Source: Panaeolus papilionaceus
Lineage: Eukaryota; Basidiomycota; Agaricomycetes; Agaricales
Direction: 5' to 3'
Assembly: GCA_015501605.1 (NCBI GenBank)
Contig: JADNRZ010000054.1
Span: 1 to 63,313, forward strand
Length of the DNA: 63,313 nucleotides
The position numbers and the translations under genes are program-made. A model generated the notes under the pieces. The model was not told the origin of the DNA and ran no database searches. It saw only the letters and a list, made by a program, of their open reading frames with translations. Every line of letters starts with the position of its first letter. Position 1 is the stretch's first letter. Shown here in pieces: positions 1 through 12,731 of this stretch.

Positions 1-2850
1 AAAAAATGTTTTTTACATGGGTCACTTGAAAAGCCCCTATCTTTGGCCCAAACAGTATCCTGCTCCATATTGCACCGCTCTGGGCACTATTTTGGGCGAT
101 CTATATATCATTAGAAAGCTATTAACAGCCTCTATAAGATCCCACAATCCGATCTACCAAATTGTACCAGCAACCCAGCAGATCAGGTTCGCTTTTTCTG
201 CTTTTTCAGCCCCTATTCCCCCTACTACAATTATTTCCTCAATATTGCTTCGCTTTTGGCACCATTTGGGGGGATATATATATATCATTAGAAAGGTATA
301 CACTATATCTATCCATTCATGTGGTCTGATCTGCCAAATATGGCCACAGAAGCAGCAGATCTGCTCTGGTTATTGTGCATTGATTAAATGAGCCCCTATT
401 TACAAATCAAATCTTCGTCCTGATCAGGAATATTAGTGTGATCTCATTGATCCCATTTAATCTCATCAATCCTCATTAATTAGCTTCGCTTTTTTGGGAA
501 ATTGGCATCACTGATCTGCTTCCAGGCACTAATGACACCACATCAATTAATTAATCCTCCCCACAAATATTGCAGCATTAATTGCACCGCTTTTTAGCTA
601 TTTTTTATTACACATATATATATCACCAGAAAGCTACAAATGTCTACTTTCAGGATCTGAAAACAGATCATAAATGTTGTGCTTGTGGAGGGAGCAATTG
701 CATTTCGCATTTTGGGTACTAGAGCGTGGGAACACCTCTTGATCCTCCTTCTCCTCCTCCCCCCTCCGCTTTTTTGGCTTCATTCCTCCACTCTCCCTGC
801 AGCTACTGAGCTGAAACTTGGTACATCTCTTTATATACATCATTAAATGGATCTCACCAGCCTAATAGTCAAAATAAACACTATGTTGCATTCTATCAGC
901 ATAATAATATATATTTCCTTAAATTCACAAAAAAGCGCACCAAATTTTAATGCTTCTGTATGATGTATGCCAGTAAATGATATTCATATATCAATACTGC
1001 ATACTGGGGATCTGAAATCCAATGGAAGTGCATTATATATCTCTATATTTGCATGTAGAATTAGCAAAATGGACATTTTTGTTAGTCTGAACTTCTATGG
1101 CTTTTTCCATTGGTATTTCCCTCCATATATACATCTCTGGCATTGTCTAAGCGTTGTCTAAGTGTTTATATACACCATATGTAATGTTCCACACCGCCCA
1201 CCACCTGATATATTGAGCCACATTTGTAGTATTGGCCATATATTTATGGAGGGCTTAAAATACACTATTCTGCACTTTACTATGCCATAGCAGTCCTATT
1301 TGTATTTTATAACTAGCAGGAAACGAATATATTAACTCTAGTTACACGATGCAAAAAACCCCAAGTGATTTGGACAAGTGTAGCCATCTGAATGTTCAAA
1401 ATGGTGTGCAACCATCATAGTTGATGCTAGGTGTTTCAAGAATACACACAATCACCACTACATCAAACTCCTTCTGACCGCTTTTTTGAGGCTCTACCCT
1501 TCCACAATCATCCAAATCACTTCAAACCTTTTGTAAACATTACATATCATGTCTCCTGATCCATCTGTATGTTCTGATTAAATTATTTTGTTGCTGATCC
1601 TTTGTCAGAAGCTTATCAGTGGAAATTTGAACGATTTTGAGAACTGCTCAGAATCCTTTGGGGGTGGGCTACTTTTGAAGGCACAATTGAAGCGTCCTCA
1701 GAACAGTTTGGTGCATGTTGGAGCGGTCAATATTCATGAAGATATTCACAAATTACTATTCTGCATCACCTGAGGTATCATTTAGTGTTTTCTATTCTGT
1801 TGCTTGAACTTTTGAAGCGGTTGAGTGTCAAATTCAATGCTTTTACATGTTATGAGTAATATACATAAGGGCTTTCAGCAGTAGAGGAGCCAAAAGGATG
1901 TATTATCAGGTATATATGGTGCAAATATGGTATTTTGATATGTAATTGGTGAATGGAATGAGTGGAACCTCTTCAATTGATATATAAGCGGAGATATAGC
2001 TATATGTATGTTATATGAAGAGGTGTACCAAGTTTCAGCTCAGTAGCTGCAGGGAGAGTGGAGGAATGAAGCCAAAAAAGCGGAGGGGGGAGGAGGAGAA
2101 GGAGGATCAAGAGGTGTTCCCACGCTCTAGTACCCAAAATGCGAAATGCAATTGCTCCCTCCACAAGCACAACATTTATGATCTGTTTTCAGATCCTGAA
2201 AGTAGACATTTGTAGCTTTCTGGTGATATATATATGTGTAATAAAAAATAGCTAAAAAGCGGTGCAATTAATGCTGCAATATTTGTGGGGGAGGATTAAT
2301 TAATTGATGTGGTGTCATTAGTGCCTGGAAGCAGATCAGTGATGCCAATTTCCCAAAAAAGCGAAGCTAATTAATGAGGATTGATGAGATTAAATGGGAT
2401 CAATGAGATCACACTAATATTCCTGATCAGGACGAAGATTTGATTTGTAAATAGGGGCTCATTTAATCAATGCACAATAACCAGAGCAGATCTGCTGCTT
2501 CTGTGGCCATATTTGGCAGATCAGACCACATGAATGGATAGATATAGTGTATACCTTTCTAATGATATATATATATCCCCCCAAATGGTGCCAAAAGCGA
2601 AGCAATATTGAGGAAATAATTGTAGTAGGGGGAATAGGGGCTGAAAAAGCAGAAAAAGCGAACCTGATCTGCTGGGTTGCTGGTACAATTTGGTAGATCG
2701 GATTGTGGGATCTTATAGAGGCTGTTAATAGCTTTCTAATGATATATAGATCGCCCAAAATAGTGCCCAGAGCGGTGCAATATGGAGCAGGATACTGTTT
2801 GGGCCAAAGATAGGGGCTTTTCAAGTGACCCATGTAAAAAACATTTTTTA
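1..2850. mobile_element. Palindromic non-coding element with ~0.84 kb inverted arms
   Basis: Bases 1-~841 reappear as the reverse complement at ~2009-2850 with almost no mismatch, separated by about 1.17 kb of AT-rich spacer. The left arm starts at the window edge, so the element probably extends further left; sequence to the right (2851 to ~3280) may be the rest of the right arm. Inside each arm a subunit recurs with variation: a 'GCACCGCT' stretch, an ATATATAT run, then 'CATTAGAAAG' or 'CACCAGAAAG' (near 75-120, 245-295 and 575-640). I see no convincing coding sequence: the arm reading frames are mirror copies, and the spacer has only chance frames. It resembles a foldback or non-autonomous DNA element. 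Near-identity of the arms suggests recent formation or ongoing gene conversion. Confidence 0.75.
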
Positions 2851-3409
2851 AGGGTCGATAGGGATCATATGTGGGAGGCTGCGTTCAAAATTTCAGCCCA
2901 ATCGGAGCAGAAATGAGCGCGCTATTTGCGATTTATATTATTTTTTCGATTTATTTTGATTTATCACTGGCTCTGAGAGTGTATTTCCTTAATTGCTCGC
3001 CAACCACTGATCCCCCCACCCCGAAAATACCCATTCCGGGATCCTGAATTTTTTTCTCTACACCCCCATACCCATATCATATCTATCCGACAACATTTCC
3101 CCTACCCCCACCCAGCCAGATAAGCCACCAGCCCCTATCCGGTATCCCCCCATCCATCCCCCCTATTCCCAACCCCCTACCCATCCTCCTACCCCCGGAA
3201 TATCACCTATTTCACCCCCTATATACCCCTACCCATCCCCCTACCCATCCCCCACCCCCGGAAATCGTCCCCTACTGTTATTTTACAGGGGACTGTACAT
3301 GTACAGTCCACTGTAGAACTACAGGTCTGATACATGAGTGAGGACTGTACATCTACACTCCTGATATATGAATCTAGCCTCAAAGGGTGAATGACCGGGT
3401 AAAGGTAGG
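2851..3409. other. Non-coding C-rich junction region
   Basis: No gene is visible. After AT-rich sequence to about 2960, a degenerate C-rich tract built on 'CCCCTACCCATCC' runs from about 3000 to 3265. At 3290-3309 there is a perfect 20-base palindrome, GGACTGTACATGTACAGTCC, followed at 3309 by 'CACTGTAG'. A partial copy of the palindrome's first half is at ~3342. This may be the boundary between the palindromic element on the left and the KDZ transposon on the right. Confidence 0.5.
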
Positions 3410-3760
3410 TCAAATAAGCGGATGGATGATTGGGTGACGGTATGGATAGCGGGTGTGGGATTGTGCGAAGATGGGGGGAGCGGGGAGGTGAGCGGGTGAA
3501 GGTGGGTGCATGGCCAAGCAGAAACATGAGCAGGTGGCGCAGTGAGTCACGGTGAATGGGAAGAGCGGGGGAGTAACCAGGTGAGGATAAGGACAGAGAG
3601 CGGGCGGATGTGGATGGGAGTGAGTAGTAGAGGGGGTGAAAATGGGGTGATGTTGGGTAGGTGAGCAGGTGATGTTAGACAGGTGAGAGCGTATGGGATC
3701 AGGGGCGTGATCGGACAATGATCTGATGATGTGTTTAATGTGTTCAGCAATTAATCCGAC
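3410..3760. repeat. G-rich degenerate subterminal repeat (left)
   Basis: The plus strand carries many variants of 'GAGCGGGTGA' and 'GGTGGGTG'. They are the reverse complement of the pyrimidine-rich repeat at 15010-16570, so the two tracts flank the KDZ cassette in inverted orientation. Open frames here are low-complexity Pro/Ser/His shadows. The tract may serve as subterminal transposase-binding repeats; that is inference. Confidence 0.6.
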
Positions 3761-3903
3761 TGACGGACATCGTGTCATGTGAGACGGGTGGGCTATGTAA
3801 ACCGCGGAATCTTTGTCATCAAGATGGATTGGTCTCAAAACATTTCATTTTTACCCGTTCTTCCCATTTTGTGCACTCTACAAGAGAAACTGCATAGGGT
3901 GAT

Positions 3904-6472
3904 ATGACTGAAAACGCTCCAGACACATTTACCTCCCTCGAGACGAAGGTGGAAGCCACTCTGGGTCAGTTGGAATCTGCCCCAAACGAGGATGTAAAAA
4001 AGGAGTGGGGGAAGAATTACAAATCGTTGGTGAGTCGCGCAACTACTCACTGCTTCGTGGCCCATTGTTTTAACGACAGTGTCATTGGATTTAGATGGAG
4101 GATCTCAAGAAAATAGGACGTTTGTCAGGAGGCACTGAGCGACTCAAACAGTGGCCGTCTGTGGCCATTATCGACATATTGAAGGTGGCAAGGAAAGATC
4201 CCAATTACAAACTACCAAAGAGCTTTGATCTGAAGACATTCATTCAGGAGCGGAGAAGGAAGGCGGGTAGGCAGCCCGGCGCGCTCGATGTTACGCGTCC
4301 ATTGGGAGAGACGCGGGCTGAAGAGATGAGAAAGAAGACGGAGGGGACGCCGGCTGAAGCCAAAAAAACGGACGATCCAACTATGCGAGATGAGCGGGTG
4401 AGAGAAAGGGCAAAAGCTAACGAAGCTGGGTTGAACGCCCGGCTTCGCGAGGTGGAAAAGCGCATGCGCTTGGAATCGGAGTACAACACGGGAGAGGGAA
4501 CGGGCAAGGAAAGTCTGGAGCAGAAGGGGAAGAGAAAACGGCGCGGTTCCGAGAGTCCTCACAAAGACAACAAAGCGGACGACAAACCCGCTGAGAAGCC
4601 GGACCGGGGATTCAAAAAAAAGCAGAAGACGGACGACGAACAGGATGATAGTGAAGCAAAGGCAAAACCGGTTACATATACTGGTAAGCACGGTCAAGGC
4701 AAGGGAAGGAAGGGAGAAGAGGAGGTTGAAGAAGCATCGGAGAGCGGGACCGGATCGGACGAGGAAAGTAGTTGCGAGGAGGAGAGTGAGGCGGATGACG
4801 GGAATGGGGAAGATGTGCAGGAGGAGAAGGAAGGAGATATGATGGAGGTAGAGGACGGTGGAAAGAAGAAGAAGACTTCAAGGAAGGGCAAAGAAAAGGC
4901 CATGGACAAGATGGAGGTGGATGAACCCGATGAGAGGGTTCCAGCGACACCCAGGGTTCCCGTCGATGCCCACGTCCCATCAGCACTGAGGTCGACGAAG
5001 AACGGTGAAGCATGGACTCAGAAGGCGACGTCAAATAAGATTTTCGCCACCTTACATAAAAACATTCCCCCATGCCATCGGTGTACGGCAAAGAAGGACA
5101 CATGCTACAAGCAGTGGTTCTCGATCACTGCCAGGCAGGCAGCGGATCGGGGGGGGAAGCCCCTCGGACGGGCCTGCTATTACTGTGCGGGCTCGCATCA
5201 AAAGTGCTCCCTCAATGCCGAGGTGAAAAAAGCGGGGTCTGCCGATGAGGGTCCTTCCGGGATTAGTGCTCCCCCGCCCGAAGCATCGAAGACCACCAAG
5301 CCCGCAGTTACCCCACCTGTTTCGACTAGAAACCCGCCAAGGACGATTCGCCCAGCGCCTGGTAATATCCCATCGGATGACTCTAATACAAGTGAGTTTT
5401 GGTCACTGAGTTGCATTCAAGCTAACAAGGGTTTTCAGCGAAAGAACAATTGAAGCAAGCCTTGAACATCATTCAAGATCTGGTAGCGCACATGGAACTG
5501 TTGGAAGCTAAGCTTGCGGATCGTGAGTCAGCCAGTCATGCTCCTCCCGCCCCCGTCATGGAAGAAGAAGGGGGGCGGTCTCTTCGTGCCTCAACCCGGT
5601 CCACGCGGGCTTCTCGTGCAGCGGACGATGACTCCGCTCTCCGGGATATGGTGACGCTGCTCTGCCAAACGTCCGACGCCAACGTTCATGCCATCGCCGA
5701 AAGCTATGATGGGGTCCGAATCTCCATTGCGGATCTTCGCAAACACGTTGAGAGGGTCAACCGGCAGACACAGCAGCTGTACAACTCCCATCGGGCGCAC
5801 CTAGCATTCCCCGGCTTCACCGCCTTGCCTCCCGAGCGGTATGCCAGACCCGAATTCCGCGGAGTCCCTCTGCCACTCACGTTGCAAATGACATCAGGAG
5901 CTGAATTTGATCTGACGACCGATATACCCCCAATCGCGCTTGCGGAGCACATCGTCACGGCTGCTGGTGGAAATGGGTACGCTGTAGCCAAACCCTGGGA
6001 TCCTACCCACCTCTTCATGCCATGCAACACAAAAGAGTGGGTACAGGCTCCTATTGTGAAGCTTGTGCAACGACCCCTGTCGGGCCAACAAATCATGAGT
6101 CCACCCGACATGGAGCAAGCACTCACCGGCCTCTCCAGCGGGTCGGGCTTGTTCCATGTGGTGAATGATCTTCCGACAAAGGTCAGGGTACCGTCTATGT
6201 CAATGCCCCTGGGGGAATCTGGCACGATGCCACCTTCTGCGTTCGCCCCATCCATAAGTCGACCACCTCCTGTGCGCCCAACTACCATTTCCACGAAGGT
6301 GGTCCCTGCTACTTCAGTCCGCAGGGAAATGGCTGCCCCACCGGAGGTCATTGCTCAGGCAGAAGATAGTACACCTGCTGGAGATGACGATGTGGGTGAA
6401 GAAAGCGTTCCACCAAAGAGGCCTAAAAAAAAGCCTGGCAAACGCACCGCCAAGAAGAAGACGGGTGCTTGA
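3904..6472 (+). CDS. KDZ-element zinc-cluster-like nuclear protein, 818 aa
   Basis: Three exons (3904-4029, 4095-5391, 5439-6472) join in frame to give 818 residues; both introns (65 and 47 nt) start with GTGAGT and end in TAG or CAG. Residues ~90-350 are highly charged (Lys/Glu/Asp runs). A cysteine cluster follows: C369-x2-C372-x6-C379, a 23-residue gap, then C403-x2-C406-x6-C413. Each half matches the spacing of a fungal Zn(II)2Cys6 domain, but the linker is longer than the usual 5-12 residues. A probable helix or coiled coil lies near 475-505, and the C terminus is a strongly basic tail (KRPKKKPGKRTAKKKTGA) that looks like a nuclear localisation signal. DNA binding, perhaps at the element's own repeats, is a reasonable guess but unproven. 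The gene is convergent with the next one. Confidence 0.7.
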
Positions 6473-6661
6473 TCGTTATGATATCGTTTGGACTTCCGGG
6501 CGATGGAGCCCTTTCGTTGTATCACATCCACTTTTTTTTATATGTTATTTTTGTCTATGTATGCGGATTTTGGACGTTGTAGTCTGTTTTTGTTCCCTTT
6601 TTATTACGATTTACTTGTTGAACTATTCATGCCATTATTCTGAACAATTACATTTGTGTGT

Positions 6662-8806
6662 CTATAAGCCATTGTTGGGTGGAAGCTTGGAAGCGTTTCT
6701 TGTTGATCTCTGAAGAGCATCCCCGGCGTCCGAACGGGAAGCGAGATGTTCCTTTTTCATCTGTGTGTGTTTCTTTTGTTTTGCCGGAATTGGACTTCGA
6801 GAAATTTCTGAAAGAGGCGTTGGTGGGAGTGGCACAGAGTCCTCCCGTTCCACAATACGAGTGAGATTGTGGAGCATACTTATTGGAGCGGTCTGAGGCA
6901 ATGGGGGGTGAAGGGTTTGAATAGAAGTAGCTAATGCAGACAAAGCATCTATATCCTGCGATCGATTGTCAGCGGACCCGTTTGCACGTTCGGCGGGAGT
7001 GAGACCATGCGTCAAAGGGGCATCTTGTGACATTACATTTGCAGAATCTGGATCGGGGGGGTGAATGCAAATCGGCTCATCGGTGTTTCCGTCGGGATAC
7101 TTCGCTAGAACGGCTCCGGATGGATTCCGGTCTGTTTGGGTCTGTGGCCTGTGCACCCGAAGAAAGCGGAACACTTGATCCGGCCCCAGCATGTCCTGGC
7201 GTTTGCTGATATGTGTGAAAAACGCATTGATCGTCGCTTGACTGGTATTCCGTGAATCCCTCAGCATGGGTATCGGCTCCTTGGGCAAATAAGCGGGATG
7301 AAAATACTTGGAGTAGTGCGTTTTCAATGCCGTCCAAGGTATATAACCCTTCATAGGGCCTGCTCCAAGTGCCAGTTCTGTTCACTTCTGTATCAGAAAA
7401 GTCAACAGTCCACCTGAATGCGTGTAATTACCATAATGAATCCACAGAAATCGACTATATATCTTCTCCTGGATGTTCTTATTGAGATAGTTGGGCCACG
7501 GAGAGGGAAGGATCGGAAATACGTTATCTGTGACGGGGAGGCTACTGTCCATCGGTTTGGTGAGTAACTCCTTTGCCACACGCTTGTATCGAGTACGCGG
7601 ATCCTCAACCGGATCGGGGGTCGGATCGGGGGTCATCATTGGTACAGGGTTTAAGTCCGCACCTGAGGCTTCGGCAGGTGGATTAGGGAGGGTGTTAGTT
7701 GGCGTAATCGTTGGTGGAGCTGTGTTAGAGGACAGGGCGGGGTCTGATGGCGTCGTGTTGGGAGCGTCGGACTGCATGTTCCTTCTGACAGTAAGCAACT
7801 TCTGAAGGTACCCATCATATGCAGCAAGTAGTGCCTGTATTTCTACCTTCGCTTCTTCCTGGAATGTACTGATCCCTACTCCGAGTAGTTCCGCAGCATG
7901 ATCATGGCTGAAATGTTGGACGAGTAATTTCTGGACAATTAATGGACCAGCACTCACTAGTTAAATGTGATTTGATCCTTTGCATTGATGGCCGCAGATA
8001 TTTGGAATGAAACCATGCCCATTTCCACGTACTGTAACCGGGCTACATTTTCGACGTGCTGGTGACATCGTTTCCGATGTATCCTGGTGTGATTGTCTTT
8101 GTCAGGAAACCATATAAACTCATCCAACTATAAGTTTTGCAACACACCGTTGTTGAACAGCAGGGCTATATCCCTCTGTCTTCGCTACCTCAATATCTTC
8201 CTCCATTTGTCGAATTTCCCGTGGGGTCATACGTGCCAGTATATTGTCGACAGCTATATGCCGGAATTTGGTTACGTGTCCGGTCGTGATTTCGTCTTCC
8301 TTTACAATGGCACGGATCTCATGAATCACATCCTTGTGCCTTGTGTTGTAGAGAAAGTTGGATTTGGTGATGTGCAAAGAAGGGGGTCGGGGAGCTGAAC
8401 CCGTAACGTGTGGTCTCCAATTTGCGCGGACGTATTTCTTGATAAGCTACAATGTTGAACGTTAGAACAAATCCGGGCGGGTGTAAGTGATCCGGTTGCG
8501 TACCACCTGCCAGGTCTCTTCAATTGCATCAGGCTCAACGATACGGTCGCCACGCCCCATTTCCTTCCAGTAGGAAAAGAGAACAGGATACACTTTGTTC
8601 GTGATATAAGCGGTTCGGGAGCTTTCGTCTTCTCCGGTAATAAGGCGGAAGTCCACTTTCAAGGGCCACATAAGACCAAGTTCGTGTGCACTGAAGTGCT
8701 TCGCGTCTTTGCGGCCCCGCCGTTTGGTCGGCTTAGGCGGACATTCTGTGGGAATGGTTGAGGTAGGTTCTGTTGCTTGCTTTGTGCCTTTGGCGGAACG
8801 GGGCAT
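6662..8806 (-). CDS. KDZ-element accessory protein of unknown function
   Basis: Starts at ATG 8806. Exons read with good support: 8806-8504, 8446-8189, one beginning 8127, one ending 7414, and 7359-6662. The introns at 8503-8447 (branch-like CTAAC), 8188-8128 and 7413-7360 keep the frame. The third intron, somewhere in about 8050-7920, could not be fixed: several splice choices restore the frame. The N terminus has a basic stretch (PTKRRGRKD); the centre is helical with 'WFPDKDNH' and scattered His/Cys; the C-terminal half is Pro/Ser/Thr-rich. No known domain was recognised. It shares a 169-bp divergent promoter region with the transposase, suggesting co-expression. It may be a helper protein of the element, but this is position-based inference only. 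Confidence 0.6.
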
Positions 8807-8975
8807 ATTTTTAGAATGTGGGATGGTTGTACCACAAGCGAGGCAAACTAAGATATCATTTTATAACCGGGGAGTTAGATCGGGGGTGCATAAAACAAAT
8901 GTATCCATTTCAAACACGATTTTTTCAGTTTTCATTTCGTTGTTTCCAAATCTCATTGTTTTCACATTCCTAGCA
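8807..8975. promoter_or_regulatory. Divergent promoter between accessory gene and KDZ transposase
   Basis: Only 169 bp separate the two start codons, so both genes must be driven from this AT-rich segment or from sequence overlapping the coding regions. No clear TATA box was identified. Confidence 0.5.
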
Positions 8976-11900
8976 ATGTACAAGCACACAGGAGGGCCTC
9001 CGCCCCGAAGGCGTTTACCAAAAAGCGCAAAACCCGTTCGTCCTATGCAACCCGCCCCACCTTCTTCCACTCTTCCAGGTGAAGTGCAGTCAGGGAGTCA
9101 AGTGATGACTCGTCGGGTCACAAAGGATGCCAGTGGATCGGACATCGTTTCAACCTCCTTTGAACCCCTGGAACAACACTTGCAATCTCTTTCTCAACCT
9201 CCCGCTGCAAAACATATATTTCCGAATGAAACACAAAATTCAGTACCTGTGGATCCGGAGCCGGATCTAGCTGACGATTATGCAGAGGAAGTGGAGCACT
9301 ATATCACTACAAAGCGAAACTACACGTGGGCAACATCGGATGACTTTCAACGTACCTTCGCGTCTGATGAACTGCCTGACGATTTGGAGCTGGACACCGC
9401 ACCAATCCCTGACAACCCGGAGCACATTCATGCCTCCAAGGTTTGTTAAATTCATTTACTATTTCATCCACTTTCTAACGCTCCTTTATAAGACTCAACA
9501 GGACTTCATTAGGGAGTTTATCGAACGCATGGATGGCATTGTACATGCTTCATTTTGCAAAGACTATCTCGATATGGATCAAAGAACGTGTGCAGACTGC
9601 CTGAACGATGCGGGTCCTCAGCAAGGCATTTGGAGGTGCACGGAATGCTTTGACCCCCAGACGTTGTGCCGATCCTGCATGAGGAATCGACACATGTCGA
9701 ATCCCTTTCATCGGATCGAATGTTGGATGGGAGACCATTTCCGCCCGGCTGCCCTTTGGGAAGTGGGAGTGTTCGTGGCCATCAGTCACCACAACGAGGA
9801 AACACGAGGGCAGTGCAAAACCAGGCAGTCACTCATCAATGTCGTGCTTCATAGGCAGAAGAGGCTGGATGATATCGAACAGGAAGCCCTTCACAACCAA
9901 CGCTTCCCGCCCCGCCCGGACGCCCTGGAACCAACGGGCGAGAGCTCCGACGACCCTGATGACCCCGGTGGCGATGCCGAATTGAGCGATAGAGAATTTG
10001 AACAGCTGCTCCATGACACCTATCGGGTCCACCTCGATAAAGGTAACCCTTCGTCCAGGTCAGCCAAACAATCGTATCCAAAAGTCGTCCATCCCGATAT
10101 TGGTAATGCAAGCCATGAAGCCACCCTGAAGCGTGTTGTTCACATAAATGGAATTCATCATCTGGAAGTTTTCCATTGCAACTGCGGTGGAAACAGCGGT
10201 ATGATTGAAGATAGCGTCGCAGTGGGCCTCATGCCGTCCTCCTTCATTACTCCTAAAACGTTCTTCACCACTCACCTTTTGGATTTCGCCCGTCTGTGCA
10301 ACCTGGAACTCAAATGCTCCATGTATCAATTCGATCAGCTTTTACGACGGATGACGTCTCCTTTGTCTCCAGCTACTGTGAAAAGCTTGTATCACGAGTT
10401 CCGGAGGATGTGTCGTCTCTGGCGTTGGCTGAAAAAGATCCGCGGATCGGGGACGGCACACGACGGTTTGATGGGTAACCCGGGCGGGGGCAAGTTTGCA
10501 ATGTTTTGTGCTGCATGCCCCCAGCCCAGTATCAACCTCCCCAAATCCTGGGGACAAGACGCTCAAAATCCTATATACAGGAGAACCTTTGTTGCAGACG
10601 GCAACTTCAAGGCAGATCATGTCAAGCAAACGGGTGAGGATGTACCCCTATACGACAGGTCGGGCATCATGCCAGAGTCTGATACGTATTGGAAACATAT
10701 TGATTCTGTGCAGGAAATACGCACTGTAAGCTATATCATTTATCCTCGGGATGTCCAGATCTGATGTTATCATAAAGAAGGCGCCTTGCGATAATACCTT
10801 CCGTGCGATCGAAACGGCACTCAATTCAGCCAAAGGATGCGACGTGACGGGCGTGGTAGCAATTGCTTGTGCCCGACACGGATGCTATTGTCCCAATGGG
10901 ATGGTTGATCTTCAGCGTGGCGAGCAACAGAAAAACGTGGACTACGCATTTGTTAAATCTCTAAAGTCAACACACGTCGATCTCAGGCAAAGGGTGACAA
11001 TCTTATACGATGTGGCCTGCCAGTACTTTGTGAAACTACGTGGGCGCATAGACCCTATGCTTGCATCGGGTGATCCCGACCTCCAAGCTCTCGTTATAGA
11101 TCGAGCCATTGGTCTCTTCCATGTACATGCCCATAAGGATCAATGCTTCTTCCGGTACTCACCCACCTTTATTCCTGGACTTGGAACCGTGGCGGGCGAG
11201 ATTCTGGAGTCATTGTGGGCAGCCCTCAACGACATTTCGATTAGCTTAAGAACAGCATCGCTTTCCTATCGATCAGAAACACTGGATGATCACGCCACTG
11301 ATTCAAACCATAAGAAAATTCTTAACATGGCGGAGTCTTTAATCGACAAACTACGTGATGCCCGGGAGAATGCAAATGAACACCAAGCTGTTTTCGACGA
11401 CATTGATCAACGGGCTCGGGATCAAGATCTTACGAGGGAATGGGAGATCAAAATTGAAGAGGCAGAGGCAAGGCGACTCGAAAGGCCCGAGGTAATGGAC
11501 ATTTACGGTGCTGACATGACGAAGATATCCAATGCATCGTCCCGGGGTGAAACTACTCCGGTCGGAGGTGATACCGGATCACCGGATGATGCAGTTGTCA
11601 CGTACCTTAAGGCCGCCATTGAGCTGGAGGAGCGACAGTGAGCAGGAGCAATTCATTACATCTTCGTTGCATTAGCTTACTGCAATTTAGAATTGATTTG
11701 CAAAGGCAGATTAAACAAGGCGGGAAAACCCCAACTGCAGACGAAGAAGCAAAAATTGAAAGAGATCGTGCGGCTTTGCTCACCCTGATCAATGCCCTCA
11801 AAAATTTGGAACTAGCCGCTAACATCCAGTTCAACGGCACCAAGGTATCAGGCAACGTGAAAGTCTTGCCCGATGCATATCCATTGTGTCTCCCGTCCCT

Positions 11901-12675
11901 CAAAAACATCGCCGGAAGTCATCGGGACACGGAACTGGGCATCCGCTTACACCAAGCCGACCTGCAGCTTGATCTGATCCGGGAGCTGATTGTTGAAAAG
12001 TCGATGCAGTATTCGCACATCATTCGCAATGCAAAAACGAAGGCTATCACTACCAGATCACGGCAAAAGGTAAATGACATTTCGGAGCGTCTGGACTTTC
12101 ACTGTGAAGTATACAATCGGGCACGGTCAGCAATGGAGTCCCTTGGGCTTGATAAGGGTGCAATGGAGCAGTATCGCATATTGGAAAGGAAACACCTCAA
12201 CTCCAGCACTGCCCTCCTTCTTCCAAACGCCAAAAAGTCCACCAAAATCAACCTAACGCTATCTTGGATCTGGCGCGCACAGGTACTGGCACGTACAGGA
12301 AACTTGCCTGCGGGTTCACAAGCTACCGATCCCATCGCTGTACAAGAATGTATGTCTAATGCTCAAATCACGTATCCTAATGAATCCTAACCCCGACAAG
12401 TTCTCCGCGTTCATTGGCTGCGCGCCCGGGCTCTCTCAAGGCGGTGGAAGGAGGAGTCCGCCCTTCTCTCAATCGAAATGGAATGGACTGTCAGATTTTT
12501 CTCATACCAATCGGAAACATGGGGGCGTAGGGCCCGACAACCAAACGTTAACAAGCCAATGGCTGCTTATGCACGCCGGAAGCGGGACGCCTGGTATAGG
12601 CATGCAGTCGTGGCTGATACAGGTTTCAAACACAACAATAGTTTATATTCATCTCCCTTAATCACTCCGATGTAG
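8976..12675 (+). CDS. KDZ transposase with CxC2-like cysteine cluster, 1160 aa
   Basis: Five exons (8976-9440, 9502-10725, 10778-11637, 11691-12349, 12401-12675) join without a break; introns are 51-61 nt with canonical ends. Residues 1-155 are disordered. The CxC2-like cluster follows (C185, C188, C201, C204, C211, C214, H219, H225). The transposase core carries the usual KDZ landmarks: 'ADGNF' with D521, 'ARHGC' at 595-599, 'YDVACQ' with D641, the His/Cys block 'HAHKDQC' at 680-686, and 'GEILESLW' with E704/E707, consistent with a DDE-type RNase H-like active site. The C-terminal 'LRVHWLRARA' plus 'RRWKEE' region fits the family. Every exon is open and candidate catalytic acids are present, so the gene may still be functional. 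It probably catalyses cut-and-paste movement of this element and related non-autonomous ones. Confidence 0.92.
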
Positions 12676-12731
12676 CAGGAAATATAAATGATGTTACAAA
12701 AATACAAACAGGAAAGTGTACATCAAAACAT

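Noticed and set aside
634..2215. Mirror reading frames of ~66-69 codons in the arms of the first palindromic element
   Set aside because: No start context, splice structure or recognisable protein; explained by the inverted repeat.
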